This document shows, in pieces, positions 12,101 to 23,398 of a DNA stretch of 64,000 nucleotides. The notes below the pieces were generated by a model. The model saw nothing but the letters and a program-made list of their open reading frames with translations. It was not told where the DNA came from and did not search any database. The stretch's first letter is position 1; every line of letters begins with the position of its first letter. A program made the translations under genes and the position numbers. The stretch comes from Cercophora sp. LCS_1 (taxonomy: Eukaryota; Ascomycota; Sordariomycetes; Sordariales; Lasiosphaeriaceae), in the NCBI GenBank assembly GCA_036250225.1, contig JAPZLL010000008.1:124001-188000 (forward strand). The letters are read 5' to 3'.

Positions 12101-15100
12101 AGGGAGCGCCGAAGTCCGCGATCGTTTGATGACCCCTCCGCTTGGCCAATGTCATCTCACTGTTGCATTCTGGTCAATCACCCCGACCGCCTCAAGCCGG
12201 AGCTTTCCGCGCGCTGCGGCTGCGGCTGCAGCTGCGTTGCGCAGACATTACGGTTCCTGAAGTGCACTTTTTTTTTTTGTTCGCTGCTGGGGCAGGCACA
12301 CCGAGAAAGACAGCGCCGCGGCTTGCCATGGGTGCCCTGGGATGGGAGAAGCTTCCGCAGACCGCCGCGCAGACGAGGGGCGAGACGAATGTCGATGAGG
12401 GCGGGGTATGTGGTTGGTCGGCTCGGACACAAACAACAGCTCCTTGTCGTCGAATCGCCCCGGATGATGCAAAAATGGTGCTTTCCTGGCCTCTGGGCCA
12501 AGCTTTCGCGCCTGGCTAGGTGCATGCGGGATGTGCGTGCTCGTCGGTCACTACAGGGCAGAATGACCCCTCTCGGCACACCCATCATGCACCGCGGGCA
12601 CCGCACTGTCTGCACCTCTCCTTCTTGCAGCTGCGTCCTGATCTCAGATACGGAGACAGATTACACACCGGGTGTTCCGCCCTGGGCTAGAACGTAGCGC
12701 CGTTGGCATGGTCCTGGACGCCTCATTATCGATCGTCCCAAGTCGAGGGCGCAAGACCACCCAATCTTTGCGTCTGTGGCGCCTTCTTGGATGGATGTTG
12801 CCATGTCGTGTGCAAACGAACGACAGGTCGCCGCCGCAGCAATTTACAATCCTGACAGGTCTCAGTTGCTTCTTCTGCATCTCCCTAACCCATTGCTCAA
12901 CCATTAATAATAGCATCGCTCCTGGATTGGTGTTGCGCCCGCTGCGACGCTGAGCGCCCCTCGTCATCTCACAACTGTTCTTTCGGAAGTAGCGGTCGCC
13001 TTTGCTTCCGGTGGGCCATTTGGGCAACATGCACTCATCGAGGTAGTTCTTTCCCTGCGAAGGACTCCCTAAGGTCTGTGGCAGGCGCTGCGGTGATATT
13101 GCCGTCATCGCCCTTTCCCTCATGTGCTGCCCCGCCATCCTGGAGGCCGGGCTTCAGACGCAACGGGCGGGCAGTTTTGCCCTTGATTCCATCATGATCA
13201 CCCCCCCTCAACTTGACAGAGGCATAAATCCAAGTCGTTTCAGAGCATATGTTGGCGGACACCGTGGGGCTCCTTGCGCCTTGAGAGTCACAGCCGCCTC
13301 ATCAACTCGCCGTGGGGACAATCTTCCCCCGTCCCCCGGTCACTGTGCGAGTCAATCCCGCCCGTCTTCCGGCGCCCGTCCTCGGCTCCGGCTCTGCCCA
13401 ACCACCATTCACCGCCTCCTGACTAGCGGCCTGGCTCGGTCAGCAGCATCGTCCAGAGGAACCCACAGGCCGCATTCCTCTTCCTCGTTGGTCCACCACT
13501 CACTCGGCGGGGGGTTCTACGGGTTCTTTCCACCCACTGGCTCACGGTGCCTGCACGTATCCCACCACGCTCCCAGCCATTCCATCATCATGCCGCCTGC
13601 CGCGGCCTTCTGCCCTAAGGAGCGAACTGCGCTGCAGTGCGGTGCTAGGCTGCGATTGCTCTGCCTTAGCCGGCCCTAGGTACCAGGTAGGTAGACGGAG
13701 GTTTTTTTTTGTTTTTTTTTTCCTCGCTCTGATTCTTGTTGCACCGCGCTAAGAGTCGCGTTGCAGTTCCAAAACCCCCCGTCCAGCAGCGCACCCCACC
13801 AAAAGAGCGGACGAGGCGGCCAACAATTGCCGGCGGACGCGCGCACCTGGCCCCTCAATGCTCTGGAATCTCGTCCGTGTGTCAGTCAGTCAACCAGACG
13901 GGGTCCTTTTCCCCCAGCGCGCCTCATTCTTGGTCTGTCGAATCGAATGCCATTGTTTGGTGCTCACGTCCTTTGGCCGTCTTCCTGGGAGGGACTGCCC
14001 AACTTCCAGCACTCGCCTCGACGAATCGGATCTGTCAAACGACCGAAGTAGACCGCTGAACGGCCGCCATTGCCACTTCCAAAGTCTTTCACCCGATAGC
14101 GATTGCGTCGTCCCCTCTAACTGGGTGGCTCCCATGTTCTGGGAAGGCGGTCTGCCGACCCGCTCACTGTCGTGCGATGCCTCTGCTGTCTTGTTGAGCT
14201 TGGCCCCCGCCGCCTCGCCAGGGTTGTCTGGCATCGGGCGAACGTGATTCTCGTGGCACGGCAGCCAGCCGTCGACAAACATCTTCGAATGTGTCATGCT
14301 TCCCCTCTTCTACAGATGAGCAAACTACAGAGCCGCGAAAGCTGGTGCCGTGGTAGCGGTGGCCATGATGGGCGGGGGATCCAAGCCCGAACTCGTTTCC
14401 GCGCCTTCCTTCAGGTTCGCAACGGAGAGGAGAACGGTGGTGGCTTGGAGGGACCCACATTTCAGCCAGATCAGAGAAACGGTGTCGACAACCCTGCCGG
14501 TACCCCTGTGAACGAGCGACATGGGTTGTGGACATGGGGATCCATCAGTCGGGACAGGCCAGCCCAAGGTTGCGCCGCCAAGCCCATGTGCCCCTGTCCA
14601 AGCTAGGGTCGTCGAGAGACTATCCATCCTGGCCTTACTATGTGCCGGAACTGACCTAGTGCTCCCCCCAAGCAGGATCATCTGTCTTCTCTTGGGGGCA
14701 GAGTCGTAAATTGTCACCGCTGTTTCATTGTTTTTTCCTACAAGACAAATTATGCCCGGTTCTCTAGGCCTTCCCGTCTCCACAGTGAGATGGATGACCC
14801 TGTGACCTGCCCTCAGCCCTCCCTGGCCCTTGCTTCCTTTTGCTCCCCTTCCTGGTCGACCGCAGTTGGTCTGTGTATATACAATGCTCGATCGCCTTGC
14901 CCTCTCTTTCTTTCAGAAACCCATCTTCTGATCTTTCATCAATCCGCCCGGCCCAATTCACCACCGTCTTTGCCCTGCAACCTCCGTCGTCATCCCAAGA
15001 CATATGCTGCATGGTGGTGCCCCTGTGTCTCATCTCCTCGGTCTTCTCTCCCCCGCATCGCAGCAGAGCTCACACGCACCTGCCAGCTCTCCATTATCGA

Positions 15101-15233
15101 CTGCTACTTCGCTCCCAAGAGTCTGTCATTGGAGTAGGGGCGACTGATAGCTTACTGTTGCCTCATCCCCCCATCGACTTCTACCCCAGTTGACTCCTAC
15201 ATTTACCCAATATCTAAGCCCGACTATATCAAG

Positions 15234-17217
15234 ATGAGGTGGTCACGATCTAGCTCGAGGGAGCCAGGCGATGGAACGAGGACTCCATCCAGACAACTCC
15301 CGCCGTATCCGGGCAGGCAACTGTTCATCCTTGGTAAGTCAGAGTGAGGAACGCGCGCGCCAGCAGGAAAAGAGAGGCTGCAAAGAACGAGTAGCTGACC
15401 ATTTCTAGCTCTGTGCCGTATCAGCGAGCCAATTGCATTCATGTCGATCTTCCCATACATATACTATATGGTGCGAGATTTCAACATCACCACGGATGAG
15501 ACCAAGATCTCATTCTACGCGGGCCTGGTAACGTCGGCTTTCACGCTCGCCGAGTGTTCAACCAGTCTGTTTTGGGGCAGGTTGAGTGACAAGATTGGGC
15601 GAAAGCCCGTCTTGATCATGGGCCTCATCGGCACTGGTCTGAGCGTGCTTCTCTTCGGTTTCGCCCAAAGTCTTGGGGTTGCTCTGTTCGCTCGTGCTCT
15701 TGGCGGATTGTTGAACGGGTAGGTCTCCCCAGCACGAGGAGCCGGGCGAAGCTAACAGCTTCAAGGAACATGGCTGTTCTACAGACAACAGTGGCCGAGC
15801 TCGTCACGGTCAAAGAACACCAACGTGAGTGGCCCCCACAGGGTGCAGTATCGCATGAGGCTAAGCTAATATTCGGCAGCTCGTGCATATGCGGTTATGC
15901 CGATGGTTTGGTGTGTAGGGTATGATGACCACCACGACCCAATCAGCCACTGCTTGCGGTAAAGCTGACTGCATTTCTAGTTCTATCGTCGGGCCGATGA
16001 TTGGAGGCACTCTCGCCAAGCCTGTGGAGAACATGCCGTCCGTCTTCCCGCCTGGAAGCATCCTTGGGGGCATCTTTGAGCGGCGGCCATACCTTCTACC
16101 AAATCTGTTCAGCGCCGGCTGCGTCTTCCTGGGTGTTGTCATTGGCGTGCTTTTTCTGGAGGAGACGCACGCGAAGAAGAAGCTGCGGCGGGACCGAGGA
16201 GTGGAACTAGGCCGCTATCTGCTGTCGCATGTGCGATGCCCGACAATTCCATCCATCAGGAAATCCAAGAGGAAATCTCCTGAGGAGCAATCCCTGCTCA
16301 GCGATTCGGAGGAGCCTTTACCTGGTTATTGCTCGGCCGACAACTTCCCCAGAGGTACTAGGCAGGATGCAGCCTCGAGAGACTCGTTGGACATTGAGGA
16401 ACTCGGACAGGAACCGGTGCCCAAGGGGCGCGAGCAAATCGTCTCCAACCCCATCTTCAACCGGACCACCATCCAGATCATTGCAACATTTGGCATCCTC
16501 GCTTTGTAAGTGGTGCCCCGAGGGAAACCAGAGCCCAGCTAATGGACGTACAGCCACACCATGGTGTTCGACTCGTTGCTTCCTGTGTTCCTGAGCACGA
16601 AGAAGCCGGAGCATCCCATCCCTGTTTCACTCCCTCTCCGGTTTGCTGATGGGTTCGGATTCGACACCAAGACGATTGGATTCATCTTGTCCGTGCAGGG
16701 CGTCTACTCCATGACTTCGACGTTCTTCTTCTTCCCCTGGATTGCCCAACGGCTAGGACCTCTCAGACTGTTCCAGCTCATCTCGGTCTCGTACCCACTT
16801 CTCTACCTAACCACGCCGTACTTGGTCTTCCTCCCCGAGACTCTCCGTATGGCCGGCATTTACGGCATCGTGGTGTGGAAGTGCACGCTGTCTACGCTAG
16901 CCTATCCAAGCAACACCATCCTACTGAGCAACTCGGCGCCGACCACGCTCTCCCTCGGGACGATCAACGGGGTGGCTGCCTCAACGGCAAGCTTGTCTCG
17001 TGCGGCGGGTCCGGCAATCTCGGGTATGCTCTACGCTATGGGCCTAGAGACAGGCTATTCGGTGCTGGTATGGTGGATTACAGCGGTCGTCACCGTTGCG
17101 GGTGCCTTGATCAGCTGTGCTATCCAGGAGCCTCGAGGCAGGTTGGACGAGAAGGAGCCGGGGGAAGCAGTGGCCGAAGGACCGGAAGCACGGGAGTCGC
17201 TGGAATTGACCCGATAA
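15234..17217 (+). CDS. MFS transporter, ZIFL/Ycr023c-like
   Basis: Six exons (15234-15333, 15409-15718, 15766-15824, 15880-15919, 15981-16505, 16554-17217) give 565 residues; all junctions are GT-AG and in phase. The N-terminus has a short hydrophilic head followed by QLFILALCRISEPIAF, then the MFS loop signature GRLSDKIGRKPVL between TM2 and TM3, a TM4 block LNGNMAVLQTTVAEL and TM5 VGSIVGPMIGG. About 110 hydrophilic residues with acidic and serine patches form the central cytoplasmic loop before the second six-helix half. Layout and motifs match the zinc-induced-facilitator-like group, proton-coupled exporters of the plasma membrane or vacuole; the substrate cannot be read from sequence. The central loop holds EEQSLL, which fits the acidic dileucine sorting consensus used by AP-3 for vacuolar delivery. 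It stands alone, without pathway neighbours. Confidence 0.9.
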
Positions 17218-18280
17218 CTCGTCGGGCCCCCCTCCGACCTCACGACCGACCATGATGAGAAATCTATTTTACGACATTGCCCGGGCCCATTGATTGGGAT
17301 TACGATGTTGCCGGAGCTTCGAATAGGCGTTTTGGGATATTGAATATGGTGAAACATTGGGATAGATTAATGTGCTGATAGGCATGGGATGCATCACATA
17401 AACAGGACACAGGGCGAAAAGGGCGAAAATTGGCTTCTTGGCGATGGGATGGTGTCTGTCGTGTTGTAATTTTCGCTCCTCTGGGGGTGTGATTCTACCG
17501 ACGTTCGGGTGCCGGTGCCCCGGCATTTGTTTGGTTCGATGGACACGATGGGATGGAGTGCAGAAGGGCCACGATGTGGATTCTTCTGCCTTTTTGTTTC
17601 GGCTCCCTCGGCTGATAATGTACGACGTCGGGATGGTGAGGGTTTGTGTTTTGTTTTGGAATATGCGGGAACCACACGCGTTTGTAATCAGGGGCGGGTT
17701 TTTACTCTTCTTTCTTGGTCACGACCGGTGTTTTTTTTTTTTTTTCAATGATTTGGCATTTAGCTCTGGTTTTTTTTGGGGATATCATTACCACATTTAG
17801 CGATAGACACAGAGCAGATCCCTCTCGGACGAGGGCTTGATGATTATTTTTGGTCTCCACGTCCCGTTGTTCTGGATTGTCAATTCGAGCTTGGTTCCCG
17901 CAAAAATCTCATGATGTCCAGCAGGAAACCCTAGCATCTTATTACCAATGTCAATCCTAACGCAGCGCGCGAAAGGGGGCGTGATTGGTTCCACATGTTG
18001 GCACCATAGTGTTTGAGAGAGGCACGTATAACACCCGTTGTTTATGGAGCTTTGGTAAACTTCCTGACAGTCCCAGGGCATGGTTCACTTCATGACCTGA
18101 GGCCGTTTGCAGACGTTCCTGGATCGCGGATTTGGGTGCGCATCTGTATGGAGTGCGTTGACCGAACAAAAGGTGGAAGACCGACCTGGACAGGACAAGA
18201 GGTCATGGAGCACCGATGTTTAATAGCATGGTGTTTGCCTCAGCCATATTCTTGAGATACGGTACGGGATTCACGATCTA

Positions 18281-18320
18281 GTCTAGGGGTACCGTCTAGG
18301 GGGTACCGTCTAGGAGTACC
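18281..18320. repeat. three direct copies of a GGTACCGTCTAGG-like unit
   Basis: The core GTACCGTCTAGG or a close variant recurs three times in 40 bp, each copy including the KpnI-like palindrome GGTACC or a one-base variant of it. It sits about 210 bp from the 3' end of tRNA-Lys. Confidence 0.75.
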
Positions 18321-18484
18321 GCATCGGGCATCAAGCCTGCAAATCGGCGTCAGGGTGCTTGTTGGTAAGAGAGGTGCACTAGCTTCACAAACCTCCCCCC
18401 ACCCCCGTTGAGTTCCCTGCAGATCGATACAGTATGGAGATATCGGAGCCTCATGAATATGGATGGAGAAGAAGGGGACGAAGG

Positions 18485-18504
18485 AAAAAAAAAAAATGCA
18501 AAAA
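18485..18504 (-). terminator. Pol III oligo-T terminator of tRNA-Lys
   Basis: Read on the minus strand, a T5 (18504-18500) and a T12 (18496-18485) follow 23 nt after the tRNA 3' end, as expected for RNA polymerase III termination. Confidence 0.75.
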
Positions 18505-18527
18505 GGGTGGCAAATCGCCGGGAATTG

Positions 18528-18636
18528 AGCCCGACGTGGGGGTCGAACCCACAACCTTGAGATGATCCCAAGAGAGATATTCAGAACCTGAAACCCTCAT
18601 AAGAGTCTCACGCTCTACCGATTGAGCTAGCCGGGC
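18528..18636 (-). tRNA. tRNA-Lys(CTT) with a 36-nt intron
   Basis: The minus strand folds as a complete tRNA: acceptor stem GCCCGGC against GTCGGGC (one G-U), D-arm with A-box GGCTAGCTCAATCGG, anticodon stem TGAGA/TCTCA, loop CTCTTAA with anticodon CTT, and T-arm GTGGG-TTCGACC-CCCAC. A 36-nt intron lies one base 3' of the anticodon, the canonical position for the tRNA splicing endonuclease. The mature length is 73 nt, without CCA. An oligo-T terminator follows. Confidence 0.93.
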
Positions 18637-20016
18637 GTATGACGGTTGTTTGGCGGAAGGGTTGCGGGATATTGGAGTTTAAAAATGGGAGGGTTTCATT
18701 GAGGGTTGAGGGTTTTAGTTGTGGATTGTGGATTGAGGATTGGGGTCCCGCTTGGAATTGGAGACGGGTGGCCCCAGCTTAGCTAGCTTGGGGTTTGGGT
18801 TCGGCGGGAGATGGATCAGATGGATTGGATTGTGTGTTATTGGTGGAGACTGAGAGCATGATATTGGTGGGGATAAGGGAAGTACTTGATGGTGGAGATG
18901 AGCCCTTCTTTGAGATTGAACGTGGGATCAGCTGGTAGTTGGCGCGGTCTTTTGCTCAGTGACGTTGTTAACCAAACAGGTCAAGAAAGGAACGGCACGC
19001 GAAGGAACTCGGTCGTGTGGAAAGAAGGGGCAAAGTTTACTTGTAAGAAGTGATGCAACATTCCCGGTCTTGGAAGCTTAACTCGACGAGTATTGGTGGC
19101 GGAAACACCGTAGCCGAGCAGCAATAATAGTGATGCCTCCAAACAAATAATAGACCGCCGTTCGATCGTGCCAAGCGCTCGAATTAGAACAACTCCAGCA
19201 AGGCACCCATGTTTCGGGTTGACCGAGGTAATTGGAACCTTGAGCGCAAAGCTGAGTTGACCAAGGGGCGAAAGGGGATGTTGGCGGGGGTCTGAAGGGT
19301 GGGGGGAATTGTGGTTACTCGATTCAAACGGCTTGGCTCGCGGCTCTTGATTCGCCCGTTGTGGGGTCTTATCAGCATCCTTTGGGGGGAGGTCTTGTCT
19401 GTTCACGATACCGCAGCAGCAGCACGGGGCAGGGAGGAGCGTCTTTTGCGAGCAAGGCCATTAAAAGAGCATTTTGCACCGGAAGCTCCGCAATTGAGAG
19501 CCTCAGCTCTCCTTTGCAAACCAGTCCAGAGAGACATTCTCCACCGGTTCCGAATCAATCGTCAAGAATCTCAGCTGCGCGACGTCGTTCTCACCGGGAG
19601 AAAAATCCACGATAACACGCAGAGAGGGGTTTTGGGCGGGAAATCGAGCATCCATGGGGCCGATGCATGCCGCCAGTGACGAGGCAGCAGCTGTGTAGCA
19701 GACCAGAGCAGAGCAGAGACGAGACGAGCTCCAATATTCCAGCACCGCGTCCCCCGTCGCACGACAGACAGCGTTACCCGACCTCAGACGAATTGCAGGT
19801 CGCGCATACCGACCGAAGCTCCCCTCTGAGCTTGCTGCCAGAGGTGCCAAGAGTTCAGACGAACCATAGCGACTGTCGTCGCCAACCGAGCATCGCCCTC
19901 GACGCAAACTGCCCTTTTCTCTCTCCGCACCCGTCAAGAGATTGGACGAACGGGCCACTGTACCATTAGTTGGTGTGGCCCTGGCTTGAGGACAAGAAAA
20001 CGGCAAAACGGATACG
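18637..20016. other. upstream region of tRNA-Lys and of the Zn2Cys6 gene
   Basis: No protein gene is seen. A G-rich tract (18687-18712, four GGG runs) and degenerate GGATTG repeats (18721-18745) lie just upstream of the tRNA. The part from about 19650 to 20016 has a GC-rich leader character and probably contains the promoter and 5' UTR of the regulator at 20017. Confidence 0.6.
18687..18712 (+). repeat. G-rich tract with quadruplex potential
   Basis: Four GGG runs at 18687, 18691, 18703 and 18710 are separated by loops of 1, 9 and 4 bases, about 50 bp upstream of the tRNA-Lys 5' end. The spacing fits a permissive G-quadruplex pattern; folding is not shown. Confidence 0.5.
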
Positions 20017-23000
20017 ATGCCGGCGCCGGCGCACTCCCCGCCCTCGCCGGACCACCACCCGTCCAAGCGTCCGCGCCAGTCGTCCCCCGGCCCCGACAAG
20101 GACTCGCCGTCCTCCCTGCCGTCCGCCGGCGCCACTTCACCCACCAGCGAGCATTTGCATGATGGGTCTGCCGGCGGTGCCGGTGGGGGAAAGGCAGGTC
20201 AGAGCAGCGGATTCCGAAATGTCAGCGCGTGCAACCGCTGTCGGCTGCGAAAGAACCGCTGTGATCAGAAATTGCCAAGTTGCGCAAGCTGTGAGAAGGC
20301 CGGGGTAGCATGCGTCGGCTATGATCCGATCACGAAGAGGGAGATCCCTAGAAGGTAAGTCCCGCCGGGCAACAGCGGGAGAGTTAGGTTATTGACCAGT
20401 GACAGCTACATCTTCTATCTAGAGACCAGGGTCGAGCAGCTAGAGGCGCTCTTGTCGGCAAACAACATTTCCTTTCCGCCGGCCGAGAACCTTGAGTATT
20501 GCTCCAAGAGGGGAGGGTCTGCGAGGTCACCCACCGAGGGGCCGGGATCGACCATCTCCGAAGTCACAGAATCTGCGAGCAAGGCTGACACTGGCGAAGG
20601 AAATGGGGATGACGCGAGCAGGTTGCAGAAGTTGGTGACGAAAACAGGTTTCTCTGGGATACCTGGAGCAGCTGCCCCAAGGCATCTAGGTTCCACATCA
20701 GGGGTGTCGTTCGCAAGGGTCGTCTTCGCGGCGGTGCAATCATCAGTATCGGACCAAAGATCGACGTCAGATAAAGGCGGTATCAGGCCGTATAAGTCGA
20801 TTGCCGGAGTCGGCCCAGCTCAAGGAACGTCGATGCGTGATTCTTTCTTCGGGCTGCACACCAAACCAACGATCCACCCGGCCCCTTTCCCAGAGCGAGC
20901 TGTAGCGCAAAAGCTGGTGACGCTCTACTTTGAATACGCGAACCCGCAGTTACCGGTTCTTCACAGGGGAGAGTTCATGGAGATGCTCGACCGTGCGTAT
21001 GCGGAAGAGGAACGAGTGCGAGGCCCGAGAGAACTATACATGCTCAATATGGTATGCGCGATCGGAGGTGCTATCATTCTCGGCGAGGGCGGAAAGAGTG
21101 ACGAGGTGCTTGACGGGCCGAAACAAGCCCAACCAGAGGAGTACCACGCGAGCGCAATCGTGCACCTGGAGTCATGTCTTGGGAGTGGTGGCGGCTTGGA
21201 AGAGCTGCAGGCAGTCTTACTGCTCGCTAACTTTGCTCTCCTGAGACCAGTGCCCCCCGGGTTATGGTACATCATTGGTGTTGCTGTGAGATTGGCAGTC
21301 GACCTGGGACTACACTACGAAGACGGAAAAGATGTTGAGTCCGGGTTAGGGGATGTCTCGGCACAACAGAGCGAGACACTTGCCAAGGAACGGGGTCGAA
21401 GGGAGTGGGTGCGGGACCTGAGGAGGCGGCTGTGGTGGTGCACATACTCGTTCGACCGACTGGTCAGCGTTTGTGTTGGGAGGCCGTTTGGGATATCAGA
21501 CCAGGTTATCACGACCGAGTTTCCTTCGCTGCTGGAAGACCGGTTCATCAGCTCAAGTGGCTTGAAGGAACCACTGGCTGACATGCAACGCCCAACGTAC
21601 AAACTCATCGCCCACCATTACTTCCGGCTGAGGCTCCTCCAGTCGGAGATTCTGCAGGTTCTCCAGTTCCAACAGACACAGGTTGCCAGAGGAAGTGGAC
21701 TCAACGAGAAGAACCCGTACATGCACACGTCGCTACCATCACCATTTCTGTCGCAGTTCGACTCTTTCCGCTCGTGGCGCATCGATATCGACAGGAGGTT
21801 ATGGGAGTGGAAGAATACCGCCCCTCAAAAACGGGATACTGGGGTTTCTTTCTCGACCGAGTTTTTCGATCTCAACTACTGGCAGGCTATCATCATGCTG
21901 TACCGGCAGAGCTTGAGCGTGCCGGCAATGTTCGAGGGAGAGTATCACACATCCAAGGAAGTCAACAGTCCCACCATGTACAGCATGGAACTCCGTGAGG
22001 ACGAAGACCGGGTGTATCTCAAAGTGGCCGAGGCAGGCCAGAAGATTCTGCGATTATACCGCCAGCTGCATCTGATCGGCCTTGTCAACTACACGTATCT
22101 CGCGACACATCACCTATTTATGGCGGGTATTTCGTACCTCTACGCTATATGGCACTCGCCAATCGTGAGGAGTCGCTTGGTAAGGCCCAAAACCGACCCC
22201 AGATGGTCATCTGCTAACATGCCGAACAGACTATGGACGAAGTCGATTTCACCGTTCTCGCTGCAATCTCCGTTTTCACCGATCTCATGGAGAAATGCCC
22301 ACCGGCCGAGGCTTGTCGTGACGCTTTTGACCGCACTGTCAAGGCAACTATTAAAATGGCCAACTCCACCGGCGGCTTTGGGCAAACACTCAAATCCCGT
22401 AACAGCGCTCCACACCGCGTGGACTGGTCCAGCTCGCGCGCCACACCTGACAGTGCCTCGCAAGTTTCTGGCAGCAGCAAGCGTCGTCATCATGGTCATC
22501 GTGGCTCCGTTGAGCAATTGGCAACCGCCACAGCTGATCTCAGCTCCGCATCAGACGCCTACTCAAACAGCGCATCGCCGGGGTCCGGAATGCCCTCCTT
22601 CCAGAAACAGCAGCAGTTCAGACTGAAGAATGAACCCTCCGACGCCGGGAGCGGGTTCTCGATGATGCGAAACATACCACACCCCCCGAGGAGCAATGCC
22701 AGCGGAGGGTCGGTGGACAACCAGGGAGCAACTCCAGAGGCAATTGACCCAAGTCTGATGGGGTCCCCGATTACCGGTATGAGCTCTCCTGTCGTGGGTA
22801 TGGCACCGCCCCCGCGCCAGGGCCAGCAGCCGGATGGTTATTTTGGTCCTAGAGCAGTGGGATTTGGTGATCTCCAGGGAATGGATTTCCTCCAAGGCTT
22901 GGATGGGAGTGGTCCTGGCAGCGGGATGGAAGGTGGCGGGGAGTTCGGGCTCGGGGAACAAATGGACCTGGGCTTCGGTTTAGGCTGGGAGGGGCTGCAC

Positions 23001-23120
23001 CATGACTTTAGTGATGGCCAGCAGGTCGACTTATTCGATGGTTTCTTCTTCGGAGGGCAGCAAGGCGGCGGTGGCGGTGGCGTGTTAGGTGGGAGTAATG
23101 TAAACATGGGAGGACTGTGA
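20017..23120 (+). CDS. Zn2Cys6 fungal transcription factor with middle-homology domain
   Basis: Three exons (20017-20354, 20406-22179, 22230-23120) give exactly 1000 residues. Residues 72-99 form the binuclear cluster C-X2-C-X6-C-X6-C-X2-C-X6-C (Cys72, 75, 82, 89, 92, 99), followed by the linker GYDPITKREIPRS and a short coiled coil (IFYLETRVEQLEALL), split by the first intron right after the linker. The fungal-specific regulatory domain spans about residues 280-620; its WWCTYSFDRLVSVCVGRPFGI stretch is the classic signature. The region across intron 2, ending in MEKCPPAEACRDAF, is strongly conserved-looking. The C-terminal 200 residues are Ser/Gly/Gln-rich with a low-complexity Gly stretch and FDGFFFGGQQ, likely an activation region. 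It should bind CGG-type half sites as a dimer. I cannot assign a named orthologue with confidence. Confidence 0.9.
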
Positions 23121-23398
23121 GATGAGGAGGTCGGTTTCGCATATTTCGCTTTGTATATATTTTCGGGTGGTCATATTGTCGTAAAACTCGGGCCCTACCT
23201 GGTCAAGGGCAAGGGGCGGTCGGAAAGCAATGGGATGGTGGCGGATTTGGTTTTGGTGGGAGGGAAGTATAGGAGACTCGTCCTGAGTTTCCAAGTCTCT
23301 GTTGTATTCTTGGGTTGGCTGTGTGGCGCGGCGTGGCATAGGTATATACCCCGATATCAAGCGCAAGCACCCAAACATCTTATCCTTTGCTTTTGGAT

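Larger units (their letters stand above)
4079..15233. other. 11-kb interval between divergent genes, no convincing protein gene
   Basis: Long frames exist on both strands (for example about 260 codons at 7780-8571 on the minus strand), but they are rich in Arg, Pro, Ser and Cys, have no family resemblance, and are what high-GC non-coding DNA produces by chance. I found no tRNA, no transposon ORF and no terminal repeats. The stretch contains small tandem repeats (7855-7886, 9134-9158), CACGTG boxes (near 5422 and 9650), and a pyrimidine-rich zone from about 14800 to 15230 with a TATATA at about 14876, which is the likely promoter and 5' leader of the transporter at 15234. Both flanking genes point away from the interval. 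Non-coding transcripts or an extended regulatory region are possible but unproven. Confidence 0.55.
17218..18527. other. intergenic between the MFS gene and tRNA-Lys
   Basis: This is the 3' region of the transporter. It contains a run of about 16 T at 17731-17746, a triple direct repeat at 18281-18320 and the oligo-T terminator of the tRNA. No protein gene is convincing. Confidence 0.6.

Noticed and set aside
19503..20144. 213-codon minus-strand frame before the Zn2Cys6 gene
   Set aside because: Antisense to the probable leader and first exon of the regulator; a shadow frame.
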